Of a stretch of 64,000 bases of DNA, positions 27,214 to 35,383 are shown piece by piece. The first letter of the stretch is position 1. The number at the start of each line of letters is the position of its first letter. The notes beneath the pieces are model-generated. The model was given only the letters and a program-made list of their open reading frames with translations, ran no database searches and was not told the origin of the DNA. Made by a program: the position numbers and the translations under genes. Origin of the DNA: Bacteroidota bacterium. Its GTDB lineage: Bacteria > Bacteroidota > Bacteroidia > Flavobacteriales > Weeksellaceae. The stretch is from the NCBI GenBank assembly GCA_023386965.1, contig JAEWIR010000001.1, forward strand, positions 24,510 through 88,509, written 5' to 3'.

Positions 27214-28164
27214 ATGAAATTTTCAAAAGAGATAAAAGCAGGGCTTATTGCTGTGCTTTCCATTGTCGGCTTTGTGCTGATTTTTCAATTTATGAAAGGC
27301 AAAAGCCTCTTTACCACCGACAATATTTTCTATGCAAAATATGATAATGTGGAAGGGATTGAACCGGCCAGTAAAGTTTCCATTAACGGACTTAAAGTGG
27401 GACAGGTAAACAATATCATTCCGGTGACGGACAAAAACGGCCGGGTGTATTTCGTAATCTCATTTGCAGTAGACAATGATTTTAAATTTTCAAAGGAATC
27501 TGTAGTTGAGGTTTTTGAACCCGGTATAATGTCGGCCAAGGAAATGCGGATCAATCTCGCTTACAAAGGTGCAGTGGCCAAAGACGGTGACACACTTGTC
27601 GGAAATTACAAACCCTCTTTAATCAATAACCTTGGAGAGCAGGTTGGTCCCGTGAAAGATCAGTTGCAGGAGGTGCTTAAAAAGGTGGATTCACTGGCTT
27701 ACAGTGCAAACCAGGTGCTGGACGACAGAAACCGTGCGGAGATCCGTGCCTTACTCATCAGTCTGAACCGGACGGTGGCAGCCTTCGAAACTACAAGCCG
27801 CCAGGCAAATGCCCTGGTTGCCAATAACGACCCAAAACTACAGCGTGTACTGGATAATGCCAATACAACAATGATTACGGCTAATTCGGCTGTTGACAAA
27901 TACGGGCGCCTGGCAGAAAGCATCGATACGCAAAAGCTTAATGCCACCGTAGCCAATCTGGATGCTACAGTAAGCAAACTGAATAATGTGATTTCCGGAA
28001 TTGACAGGGGAGAAGGTTCCCTGGGAAAAGTGATGAAGGACGAAGAACTTTATAACAATCTCAATGCAGCATCCAATAATCTTAATGCCCTGATTGAAGA
28101 TCTGAAGGCCAACCCAAAGCGTTACCTGAACTTTTCCGTATTCGGCAAGAATACCAAAGACTAA
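27214..28164 (+). CDS. MlaD-like MCE-family lipid transport protein
   Basis: 316 residues. An N-terminal membrane anchor (about 7-25) precedes an MCE/MlaD domain (about 36-116), including YDNVEGIEPASKVSINGLKVGQVNNI, the signature of the family. The long C-terminal part (about 140-300) is helical, low in Cys, rich in Asn/Ala/Asp, and would form the coiled-coil tunnel extension of MCE proteins. It would receive lipids from an MlaFE-type pump; the only such pair here is at 13983-15547, far from this gene. It has its own promoter. Downstream come two Fe-S redox genes only 14 bases away, an unexpected partner. Confidence 0.9.
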   Translation: MKFSKEIKAGLIAVLSIVGFVLIFQFMKGKSLFTTDNIFYAKYDNVEGIEPASKVSINGLKVGQVNNIIPVTDKNGRVYFVISFAVDNDFKFSKESVVEVFEPGIMSAKEMRINLAYKGAVAKDGDTLVGNYKPSLINNLGEQVGPVKDQLQEVLKKVDSLAYSANQVLDDRNRAEIRALLISLNRTVAAFETTSRQANALVANNDPKLQRVLDNANTTMITANSAVDKYGRLAESIDTQKLNATVANLDATVSKLNNVISGIDRGEGSLGKVMKDEELYNNLNAASNNLNALIEDLKANPKRYLNFSVFGKNTKD

Positions 28165-28178
28165 AACTCCTTTTCAAT

Positions 28179-29507
28179 ATGCAATATATTGACAATATTA
28201 TTTTCCTGATCGCCCTTGTTTTGGGTTTTGGACTGTTTTTCAGAAGTCTGAAAGAAATTTACAGAAACATTAAGCTGGGTCGCCCCATAGACCGTACAGA
28301 CCGTCCGGCAGACCGCTGGCGGACAATGGCAAAAGTGGCCATGGGACAGAGCAAAATGGGCAAGCGTCCCATCGCTGCCATCCTGCACCTTTTCGTCTAT
28401 GTAGGCTTTGTAATCATCAACATTGAGCTGCTGGAAATTATGGTTGACGGTATCTTCGGAACTCACCGTTTTCTGGCGGGCATCATGGGAGACTCTTTCT
28501 ACGGTTTCTTTACAGCTACCCTGGAGGTTTTGGCGCTGCTTGTAATTGTGGCAGTGGTCATCTTCTTCATCCGCCGTAATTTCTATGGTGTGAAAAGGCT
28601 TACGATGAAGGAACTTTTTGGTTGGCCAAAACAGGATGCCAACTGGATCCTTATTATTGAATTTGCCCTGATGACGGCCTTCTTCACGATGAATGCGTCG
28701 GACTGGGTGCTCCAGCAGCGAGGTGTGCTGAATGCTCACGGCAGTTTCCCCGTTTCGTCAAATTTACTAGCCCCTCTATTTAGTGGTATGGCTGACGGCA
28801 CCCTAACTATATTGGAGCGTGGTGCCTGGTGGTTTCACTTTCTGGGAATTTTATTCTTCATGAACTACCTTTATTACTCAAAGCATCTGCATATCATCCT
28901 GGCTTTCCCGAATACGTGGTATGCTAATCTTGAGCCTAAGGGTAAGTTCAACAACCTGGCTTCGGTTACGGCTGAAATCAAGCTCATGATGGATCCCAAT
29001 GCCGATCCTTACGCGGCCCAGCCCGACGCTGATCCCAATGCGGTGCCGGAGAAGTTTGGAGCCAACGATATCTTTGACCTTAATCAGGTGCAGCTGCTTA
29101 ATGCCTATTCCTGTACCGAATGCGGAAGGTGTACCGCTGTTTGTCCGGCAAACATTACCGGCAAAAAATTATCGCCGCGTAAGATCATGATGGATACGCG
29201 TGACCGTGTGGAGGAGGTAGCCAAAGTGATTAATAAAAACGGTAAATGGGAGGACGACGGCCGCAAATTGCTGGACGATCATATACAACGTGAGGAAATC
29301 TGGGCCTGTACCACCTGTAACGCCTGTGTGGAGGCTTGTCCTGTACTCATAGACCCATTATCCATCATTATGGAAATGCGCCGCTTCCTCGTAATGGAAC
29401 AATCAGCGGCACCACAGGAACTGAACCTGATGATGACCAATGTAGAGAACAATGCCGCACCGTGGCAGTACAACCAGGCCGACAGGTTAAACTGGGCAAA
29501 GGAATAA
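28179..29507 (+). CDS. Membrane-bound Fe-S electron-transfer protein (HdrD/NarI-like fusion)
   Basis: 442 residues with two parts. The N-terminal half has five membrane helices (about 5-22, 66-90, 100-126, 155-175, 208-240) with membrane-placed His residues (in ILHLFVY and WWFHFLGILFF), as in haem b-binding NarI/HdrE subunits. The C-terminal domain carries two [4Fe-4S] motifs: CTECGRCTAVCP at about 309-320 and CTTCNACVEACP at about 378-389. Such proteins pass electrons between quinone and a soluble CCG-domain partner, which here is the next gene. It lies 14 bases after the MCE gene. The redox substrate is unknown. Confidence 0.88.
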   Translation: MQYIDNIIFLIALVLGFGLFFRSLKEIYRNIKLGRPIDRTDRPADRWRTMAKVAMGQSKMGKRPIAAILHLFVYVGFVIINIELLEIMVDGIFGTHRFLAGIMGDSFYGFFTATLEVLALLVIVAVVIFFIRRNFYGVKRLTMKELFGWPKQDANWILIIEFALMTAFFTMNASDWVLQQRGVLNAHGSFPVSSNLLAPLFSGMADGTLTILERGAWWFHFLGILFFMNYLYYSKHLHIILAFPNTWYANLEPKGKFNNLASVTAEIKLMMDPNADPYAAQPDADPNAVPEKFGANDIFDLNQVQLLNAYSCTECGRCTAVCPANITGKKLSPRKIMMDTRDRVEEVAKVINKNGKWEDDGRKLLDDHIQREEIWACTTCNACVEACPVLIDPLSIIMEMRRFLVMEQSAAPQELNLMMTNVENNAAPWQYNQADRLNWAKE

Positions 29508-29589
29508 AGTGATGATTTGAAAATAGAATGACAGATTTGTTTTACTGAAAGCGTCACATCATCGCATCAACTAATTAGCAAGTTAAATA

Positions 29590-30375
29590 ATGGATTTCAC
29601 TATAAAAACAATGGCAGAATATGCTGCCGAAGGAAAATCTCCGGAAGTTCTGTTCTGGGTAGGCTGCGCCGGAAGTTTTGACGACCGAGCCAAGAAGATA
29701 ACACGTGCTTTCTGCAAAATATTGAATAAGATTAATGTTGAATTTGCCGTACTCGGACCCGAGGAAAGCTGTACGGGTGACCCTGCGAAACGTGCCGGAA
29801 ACGAATTTGTGTTCCAGATGATGGCGCTTACCAACATTGAAATCCTGAATGCTTACGATGTAAAGAAAATCGTAACAGCCTGTCCGCACTGTTTCAATAC
29901 AATCAAGAATGAATATCCAAACCTTGGCGGAAATTATGAAGTGATTCACCACACCCAATTCCTGAAACAACTGATGGAAGAGGGAAGGCTGAAGATTGAA
30001 GGCGGAAGCTTCAAAGGAAAAAAAATTACCTTCCACGATCCGTGCTATCTGGGCCGCGGGAACAACGAATACGAAGCTCCGCGTATGCTTTTGGAAAAGC
30101 TGGATGCCGAGCTGGTTGAGATGAAGCGCTGCCGGACGAACGGTTTGTGCTGTGGTGCCGGAGGTGCCCAGATGTTTAAGGAGCCTGAAAAAGGTAATAA
30201 GGACATTAATGTGGAAAGGACTGAAGAAGCTTTGGCTGAAACTCCAAATATTATTGCAACCGGCTGTCCGTTCTGCAACACCATGATGACAGACGGAATT
30301 AAGCATTTTAACAAAAATACCGAAGTGGAGGTCAAGGATATTGTTGAACTGCTGGCCGAAGCCGAAGATCTCTAG
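29590..30375 (+). CDS. CCG-domain Fe-S oxidoreductase subunit (HdrB-like)
   Basis: 261 residues with two cysteine-rich CCG domains as in heterodisulfide reductase subunit B and lactate/glycolate oxidase Fe-S subunits. The N-terminal unit has FWVGCAGSFD and TACPHCFNTI. The C-terminal unit is complete: DPCYLGRGN, then LCCGAGGAQMF and TGCPFCNTM. The two units may bind noncubane [4Fe-4S] clusters. It probably pairs with the upstream membrane Fe-S protein as one reductase complex. An 82-base gap separates them; it contains no clear terminator. The next gene encodes an uncharacterised Bacteroidota family. Confidence 0.88.
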   Translation: MDFTIKTMAEYAAEGKSPEVLFWVGCAGSFDDRAKKITRAFCKILNKINVEFAVLGPEESCTGDPAKRAGNEFVFQMMALTNIEILNAYDVKKIVTACPHCFNTIKNEYPNLGGNYEVIHHTQFLKQLMEEGRLKIEGGSFKGKKITFHDPCYLGRGNNEYEAPRMLLEKLDAELVEMKRCRTNGLCCGAGGAQMFKEPEKGNKDINVERTEEALAETPNIIATGCPFCNTMMTDGIKHFNKNTEVEVKDIVELLAEAEDL

Positions 30376-30384
30376 ACAGACACT

Positions 30385-30428
30385 AGATTTCAGACATTAG
30401 ATTTCAGAATTAGAAATGTCTGAAATCT
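30385..30428. repeat. 14-bp perfect inverted repeat, member of a dispersed repeat
   Basis: AGATTTCAGACATT (30385-30398) and AATGTCTGAAATCT (30415-30428) are exact reverse complements with a 16-base centre. The centre begins with a direct copy of AGATTTCAGA (30399-30408). Degenerate ATCTAA units continue to about 30452. A 15-mer, ATGTCTGAAATCTGA (30416-30430), recurs exactly at 48370-48384. It lies between the CCG gene and the 163-aa gene. Confidence 0.85.
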
Positions 30429-30455
30429 GACATCTAACATCTAATATCTAAATCA

Positions 30456-30947
30456 ATGAAAATCGAAGAATCCAATATAACAGAGACCAACGACTACCGG
30501 GTAATTATCTATCCGGCGTCGCGACCTTTCACACCAAAGGAAAGCAAGGTGATTACTGAGAAGGTGTACGATTTCCTGGCCAACTGGGCCGCGCACGGGA
30601 AGCCATTGTCTTCATCTTTTAAGATTGAAAAGAACCAGTTTATCATCGTTTGTGTAGATGAGGAAAAGGAAGCTGCTTCCGGTTGCTCCATCGACGCACT
30701 GGGTGGGGTAATGCGGGAATTGGATCAGGAATTCAATCTGGGACTTTTTGACAGGATGAAAGCCAGTTTTGTAGAGAATGGTGAGGTGAAAACCATGAAA
30801 CTTCAGGAGTTCCGCAAAGGATTGAAGGAAGGCAGCATCTCTCAGGACATTGAGGTTTTCGACTTTTCCAAAAACAGTTATCTCGCTTTCCTAAGCGACT
30901 TCCTGTTACCACTGAATAAGAGCTGGGCAGGTATTTACGTTAGCTAA
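30456..30947 (+). CDS. Conserved 163-aa Bacteroidota protein (GCSID family)
   Basis: A soluble protein with no signal peptide. Homologues in Flavobacteriia are usually labelled ABC transporter ATPase, but I see no Walker A, signature or Walker B motif, so that label is not supported. Residues that look conserved when compared with the family as I remember it are the segment VIIYPASRPFT (about 15-25), N-W-A-A-H-G (about 46-51), and the small motif S-G-C-S-I-D (about 79-84) containing an apparently invariant Cys. The fold looks alpha/beta. It follows the HdrD/HdrB-like pair after an intergenic repeat. Function unknown. Confidence 0.85.
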   Translation: MKIEESNITETNDYRVIIYPASRPFTPKESKVITEKVYDFLANWAAHGKPLSSSFKIEKNQFIIVCVDEEKEAASGCSIDALGGVMRELDQEFNLGLFDRMKASFVENGEVKTMKLQEFRKGLKEGSISQDIEVFDFSKNSYLAFLSDFLLPLNKSWAGIYVS

Positions 30948-31015
30948 AACAGAAGGCGAACTCCCTGACAGGTATATTTTCGCTGTGCAGCCTGAGCCTA
31001 AATTTCTGATTGCCC

Positions 31016-32146
31016 ATGCTTAAAATCCTTTTTCTTACAACTGCCCACAGTTACGATGATGACAGGATTTTTCATCATCAGGCCAAAGAACTGGTGTCGC
31101 AGGGACATACGGTGAAAATATGCAGCCTAAGCTCAGACTATGCCGGCCAACTGGACGGTGTGGAAATTGAATCACACCATCTCCTGAATGAAAGTACGAC
31201 CAGTAAACTGGAATTTTTCCGTAAGGTTTGTGCAGGGTTCACTCCGGACCGCATTATCTGTTCTGAACCGCTTGCGGTGATAGCTGCCAGGCGTGCAACA
31301 CGAAATTCAAATGCAATTATTTTCTACGATGTTACCGAATGGTATCCTTCAGCAAGGATGATAAAACCTTATCCAAAGTTCCTGAAACCGTTGCATGCAC
31401 TAAGGTTTCTAGTCATCCAAATTTATGTGGGGGCAGTAAGTGACCGGTTTATATTCGGTGAGCCCAGCAAGATGTTTCCGCTTTCCTTTATTTTTCCCTT
31501 CAAAAAGAAATTGCTCTTACCCTATTATCCTGCGCCAGGCTATATAACTGAAAAGATTAATGTATTGAGCGGTAAAAGTATCACTTTGGCTTATACCGGA
31601 ACCTTCAGCAGGGAAAAAGGAATTGATCATTTTTTTAATGCGGCAGCCGAATTGCGCCGCCGCCGACCAGATCTTAAAATAAATATCCTGCTTGTCGGAA
31701 GTACAAAAAATGAGGCAGGTAAGGCATACTTTGATGCTCTTCTAAAGAAATACAAGTGGGAGAATATTAAGATTCTTCAGCCTGTCAGTCTGGAATCCTT
31801 CACCGCAAGTCTGACGGATGCTGATGTCTGTTTTGACTTGAGGCCTGTAACATTTGAGAACCACCACTGTCTTCCGATCAAGATCTTTTACTATGCTGCT
31901 GCAGGTAAACCCGTAATATACTCCGATCTGAAAGCTACGCGTAAAGGTGTGAGTGTATCAGATTTTGGTTATCTGGTAAATCCCGAAGACAGCGCTGCTA
32001 TTGCAAGCCATATTGAAACCTGGCTGGATAACCCAATAATCTACCATAGGTATGCAGTGAACGCCCGTGCAGCCTTTCATAAGAAATATAATTGGGACCT
32101 CATAAAAACGTCTTTTACAGATTTTGTAATTAACAGTAAACACTAA
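31016..32146 (+). CDS. Glycosyltransferase, GT4-like
   Basis: 376 residues from the ATG at 31016; a TTG at 31010 would add only two residues. The GT-B fold is visible: an N-terminal Rossmann half starting MLKILFLTTAHSYDDDRIFH with VSQGHTVKICSLSS. A C-terminal half follows, with LAYTGTFSREKGIDHFFNAA (the nucleotide-sugar-binding region, about 196-215), INILLVGS, and a distal YYAAAGKPVIYSD instead of the usual E-x7-E. It probably transfers a sugar from a nucleotide donor onto a lipid-linked glycan. It is followed after 4 bases by a flippase-like gene, forming a two-gene polysaccharide module. The exact sugar is unknown. Confidence 0.85.
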   Translation: MLKILFLTTAHSYDDDRIFHHQAKELVSQGHTVKICSLSSDYAGQLDGVEIESHHLLNESTTSKLEFFRKVCAGFTPDRIICSEPLAVIAARRATRNSNAIIFYDVTEWYPSARMIKPYPKFLKPLHALRFLVIQIYVGAVSDRFIFGEPSKMFPLSFIFPFKKKLLLPYYPAPGYITEKINVLSGKSITLAYTGTFSREKGIDHFFNAAAELRRRRPDLKINILLVGSTKNEAGKAYFDALLKKYKWENIKILQPVSLESFTASLTDADVCFDLRPVTFENHHCLPIKIFYYAAAGKPVIYSDLKATRKGVSVSDFGYLVNPEDSAAIASHIETWLDNPIIYHRYAVNARAAFHKKYNWDLIKTSFTDFVINSKH

Positions 32147-32150
32147 GTGG

Positions 32151-33404
32151 ATGCAGAAAACCTTCATCCATACTTTTCTCTCGCGCGTACTTATCCTGAT
32201 TCTCAATTTTGGAATCATCATTTTCGCAACTAATGTCTGGGGCAGCCAGGGAAAGGGAAGCATCTCCATGCTTATTGCCGATCTTTCAATAATTGGTTTT
32301 TTCAGCAATGTTTTTGTGGGTAGTGTAAGCTATATGACTTCGAGATATAAAACGGCCGATGTCCTGGGTATTGCCTATATCTGGTCCGTGGTGGTGGGTA
32401 TTTCCATTCCGCTGGTGGTCCATTTTGCCATCCGTCCGGTGTATGATCTAAGTTACCTTGTGCTTTTGTCTGTGCTGTTTTCATTGCTCACCGCAAATAT
32501 CAACTATTTTATAGGTAAGCAGAATATTTCGAAATTCAATCTCTACACCATCCTTCAGCAGGGTGTACATCTGGTATTCCTGTTGGCTGCAGTCTATATT
32601 CTGGGTTTCAGCAGTCTTGATACCTACTTTATCACGCTAATAGGCTGTTATGGTATTCTCTTCATGATTAGCACCTATCAGCTTTACAGTTCTGCCCAAC
32701 TGCCCGAATTTTCCCTCTCCGGCACGGTGATCAAAAGCATGTTCGCTTATGGCTGGAAGACGCAGCTAAGCGCCCTGATGCAGTTCATGAATTACAGACT
32801 GTCGTTCTATTTCCTGGAGGTTTACCGCGGAATTGCCAGTGTAGGGGTATTTTCGATAGGTGTAGCACTGTCCGAGGGAATTTGGGCGGTGAGCAGAAGT
32901 CTTTCTACAATATTGTACGCCAAGGTGGTAAACAGCAGTGACCACATGGAGTCGGTGGATGCCGCTAAGGTTTCAATAAAACTTAGCTTCCTTGTAACAT
33001 TATTCTTTATTCTGATAATTCTTTGTGTTCCGTCATCGGTTTACACTTTGGTTTTTGGTGCGGCTTTTTATCAAACAAAACTTATTTTTATGCTTCTGTC
33101 ACCGGGGATTCTTGCCATCGCGGTAAGCAATATTATAGGGTCTTATTTTGCAGGCGTGAACCGGCTTCAGATTCTGAACGTTAAATCATTTGTGGGACTT
33201 GTTTTTACTGTTATTTCATCCGTCTATGTCATTCCAAGATGGGGAATCATTGGCGCCTGTGTGGTGACTACCATCTCCTATTGCCTTTCTTCCGGTATCC
33301 TCTTCTGGAAATTTTATAAAACCACGCCCTTTAAAGTGTCAGATTTACTGCCTACAAAACATGAACTTACCATAGTAAAGCAGTTGTTTCAAAACCGAAA
33401 ATAA
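32151..33404 (+). CDS. Polysaccharide flippase (Wzx/MATE-like)
   Basis: 417 residues with about 12 hydrophobic helices across the whole length and few long loops, typical of the oligosaccharide flippase (Wzx, PST) branch of the MOP superfamily. It opens with a short basic N-terminus followed by LSRVLILILNFGIIIFATNVWGSQG. It would flip a lipid-linked glycan built by the adjacent glycosyltransferase. No O-antigen polymerase (Wzy) or further transferases are present. The gap to the upstream gene is 4 bases. The following lipoprotein frame begins 36 bases after its stop. Confidence 0.88.
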   Translation: MQKTFIHTFLSRVLILILNFGIIIFATNVWGSQGKGSISMLIADLSIIGFFSNVFVGSVSYMTSRYKTADVLGIAYIWSVVVGISIPLVVHFAIRPVYDLSYLVLLSVLFSLLTANINYFIGKQNISKFNLYTILQQGVHLVFLLAAVYILGFSSLDTYFITLIGCYGILFMISTYQLYSSAQLPEFSLSGTVIKSMFAYGWKTQLSALMQFMNYRLSFYFLEVYRGIASVGVFSIGVALSEGIWAVSRSLSTILYAKVVNSSDHMESVDAAKVSIKLSFLVTLFFILIILCVPSSVYTLVFGAAFYQTKLIFMLLSPGILAIAVSNIIGSYFAGVNRLQILNVKSFVGLVFTVISSVYVIPRWGIIGACVVTTISYCLSSGILFWKFYKTTPFKVSDLLPTKHELTIVKQLFQNRK

Positions 33405-33427
33405 ATGGTCGGTTCAGTGGAACTCTG

Positions 33428-33435
33428 TATATTTG
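33428..33435 (+). promoter_or_regulatory. Possible -7 element just before a lipoprotein gene
   Basis: TATATTTG matches TAnnTTTG but ends only five bases before the ATG at 33441. If used, the transcript would be leaderless or nearly so; the -33 TTG is not evident. Confidence 0.35.
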
Positions 33436-33440
33436 TTAAC

Positions 33441-33944
33441 ATGAAAAACGTGATATTTTTCCTTTTCGTAGTTTTTTTGTCGGCAGTGAGCTGCCGCAGC
33501 GAAAATCCGGATGATATCCGGCGGATCGATCAGGTGCTGAACATCTATATAGATTCGCTGGGTCAGGATATGCTGGACAACACCCTTCCGGGTTCCTATA
33601 TTGCTGTTACTTTGAATGATGTAGATGGTCTTACTGATAATGCTCCCGTACAGACCAGTTTGAAGAAAGATGATGCAAATATCTACTTTCTCCAGTATAC
33701 TGCCGGTGCACGGCGGATCCTGGTGGAAACTTTGCCCGGTAATACCGAAATCTACCGTTCCAGAATTGCACTTAATTTAAGAAAGCAGCTTAATGACAGC
33801 GTGCAGAGTGTTACAAACGATACGCTGGTGCTTAATTATACCTTAACGCCGCAGGTCTTTGAGATTTCCACGGCCTTTTACAACGGTGTACCTGTTTTCA
33901 GCAAGACACCGGGCGCTCCCAATGTCATCAAAATAAACAAATAA
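33441..33944 (+). CDS. Predicted lipoprotein of unknown function
   Basis: 167 residues starting at the ATG at 33441. A frame from 33405 adds 12 residues ahead of a perfect signal peptide, so I reject it. The signal peptide ends in VSC (lipobox C17). The mature part has a helical N-terminal segment (IRRIDQVLNIYIDSLGQDML), a central beta-rich region and a C-terminal segment with a run of short strands. I recognise no family. It is downstream of the flippase on the same strand, probably read through from it, and upstream of serS. Confidence 0.75.
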   Translation: MKNVIFFLFVVFLSAVSCRSENPDDIRRIDQVLNIYIDSLGQDMLDNTLPGSYIAVTLNDVDGLTDNAPVQTSLKKDDANIYFLQYTAGARRILVETLPGNTEIYRSRIALNLRKQLNDSVQSVTNDTLVLNYTLTPQVFEISTAFYNGVPVFSKTPGAPNVIKINK

Positions 33945-34025
33945 TCCGTAAATTCGCACGTTACAGGGTGTTGCCGGTCATACTGCAGCATATTTCCGTC
34001 AGTTTTCAAAATTCAATAAATAGAA

Positions 34026-35294
34026 ATGTTACAAGTCAGTTACTTACGAGATAATAAAGACCTTGTGCTCCAGGGTCTTGCCAAAAGGAATTTTAAACAA
34101 TCTTCTTTGGTTGATGAGGCCATCCGTCATGATGATGACCGAAAGAAATACCAGTTTGACCTGGACAGAAATCTTGCCGAAATAAACCGGATTTCCAAGG
34201 AGATCGGGATGTTTATGAAAGAGGGTAAAAAGGAAGAAGCCGAAGCGGCCAAAGCCCAGACTGCGCAGTTTAAGGAAAGTGTTCAGAAGCTGCAGCAGCA
34301 GCTTAAGGACTCGGAAGCTAAACTTCAGGAAATTCTTTACCTGATTCCCAATGTTCCCTTTGAAAAAGTAAAGGCAGGAACCACTGCCGATGATAACGAA
34401 ATTATCTACCAATCACATGATGTTCACGGTTTGGGCGAAGGTGCCATTCCGCACTGGGAACTGGCAAAGAAATACAACCTCATTGATTTTGAACTCGGTG
34501 TAAAGATTGCAGGTGCCGGCTTCCCTGTATATTTGGGTAAAGGCGCCCGTTTGCAGCGTGCTCTGGTTCAGTTTTTCCTGGACAGGAATGTGGAGGCAGG
34601 GTACGTAGAAGTGAATCCGCCACATGTAGTGAATGAATCTTCAGGCTTCGGCACAGGACAGCTTCCGGATAAAGAAGGGCAAATGTACTTCATCAACGAG
34701 GATAATCTTTACATGATACCTACCGCTGAGGTGCCTGTAACCAATATGTACCGCGATGTGATAATTGAAGAGGCGGATCTGCCGGTTAAAAATACAGCTT
34801 TTTCCCAGTGCTACCGCCGCGAGGCCGGAAGTTACGGTGCCCACGTGCGCGGGCTGAACCGTCTGCACCAATTTGAAAAGGTGGAAATTGTTCGTCTGGA
34901 AAAGCCGGAAAACTCCTACGCAGCGCTGGAAGAGATGGTAGAACATGTTAAAGGTCTCCTAACCGACCTGGAGCTTCCTTTCCGGATACTGAGGCTTTGT
35001 GGCGGCGATATGGGCTTCACTTCATCTATGACCTATGATTTTGAAGTTTGGAGTGCCGCTCAGGAAAAATGGCTAGAAGTTTCTTCGGTATCAAATTTTG
35101 AAACTTTCCAGGCCAACCGTTTGAAGTGCAGGTTTAAAGGGGCGGGCAAGACACAGCTGGTGCACACCCTTAATGGTTCGGCGCTGGCTTTGCCACGAAT
35201 TATGGCCGCACTTCTGGAAAACAACCAGACAGCGGAAGGGATTAAACTTCCGGCCAAAGTAGCCGAATATGCGCGCTTTGATCTTATTGAATAA
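34026..35294 (+). CDS. serS: Seryl-tRNA synthetase
   Basis: 422 residues, the usual length of a class II synthetase charging tRNA-Ser (and tRNA-Sec). The N-terminal helical tRNA-binding arm (about 30-105, Lys/Glu/Gln-rich) is followed by the catalytic core. Motif 2 is QCYRREAGSYG (about 257-267) and motif 3 contains TLNGSALALPRIMAALLEN (about 380-398). TAEVPVTN and SSVSNFETFQANRLKCRF supply serine and ATP contacts. A strong terminator follows. Confidence 0.97.
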   Translation: MLQVSYLRDNKDLVLQGLAKRNFKQSSLVDEAIRHDDDRKKYQFDLDRNLAEINRISKEIGMFMKEGKKEEAEAAKAQTAQFKESVQKLQQQLKDSEAKLQEILYLIPNVPFEKVKAGTTADDNEIIYQSHDVHGLGEGAIPHWELAKKYNLIDFELGVKIAGAGFPVYLGKGARLQRALVQFFLDRNVEAGYVEVNPPHVVNESSGFGTGQLPDKEGQMYFINEDNLYMIPTAEVPVTNMYRDVIIEEADLPVKNTAFSQCYRREAGSYGAHVRGLNRLHQFEKVEIVRLEKPENSYAALEEMVEHVKGLLTDLELPFRILRLCGGDMGFTSSMTYDFEVWSAAQEKWLEVSSVSNFETFQANRLKCRFKGAGKTQLVHTLNGSALALPRIMAALLENNQTAEGIKLPAKVAEYARFDLIE

Positions 35295-35318
35295 TTTGTT
35301 CTCAATTAGAAATATAAA

Positions 35319-35349
35319 AACCACCTGCTATCGGGTGGTTTTGTTTTTT
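35319..35349 (+). terminator. Rho-independent terminator of serS
   Basis: AACCACC (35319-35325) pairs with GGTGGTT (35334-35340) around an 8-base loop, followed by TTGTTTTTT. It sits between serS and the convergent lipoprotein gene. Confidence 0.88.
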
Positions 35350-35383
35350 GAGTTGGACGCAAAAACTTGCGGATAGATTGCCT

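Noticed and set aside
26534..27226. 230-residue minus-strand ORF over the end of the PpiD-like gene
   Set aside because: Entirely antisense to the PPIase domain frame, runs through a strong terminator and the next promoter, and shows no family features.
29575..30306. 243-residue minus-strand ORF over the CCG Fe-S gene
   Set aside because: Antisense to a frame with intact CCG motifs. The long open frame is a by-product of codon bias on the true strand.
30456..30947. ABC transporter ATPase label for the 163-aa protein
   Set aside because: No Walker A, ABC signature or Walker B motif is present, and the protein is far too short for an ABC nucleotide-binding domain.
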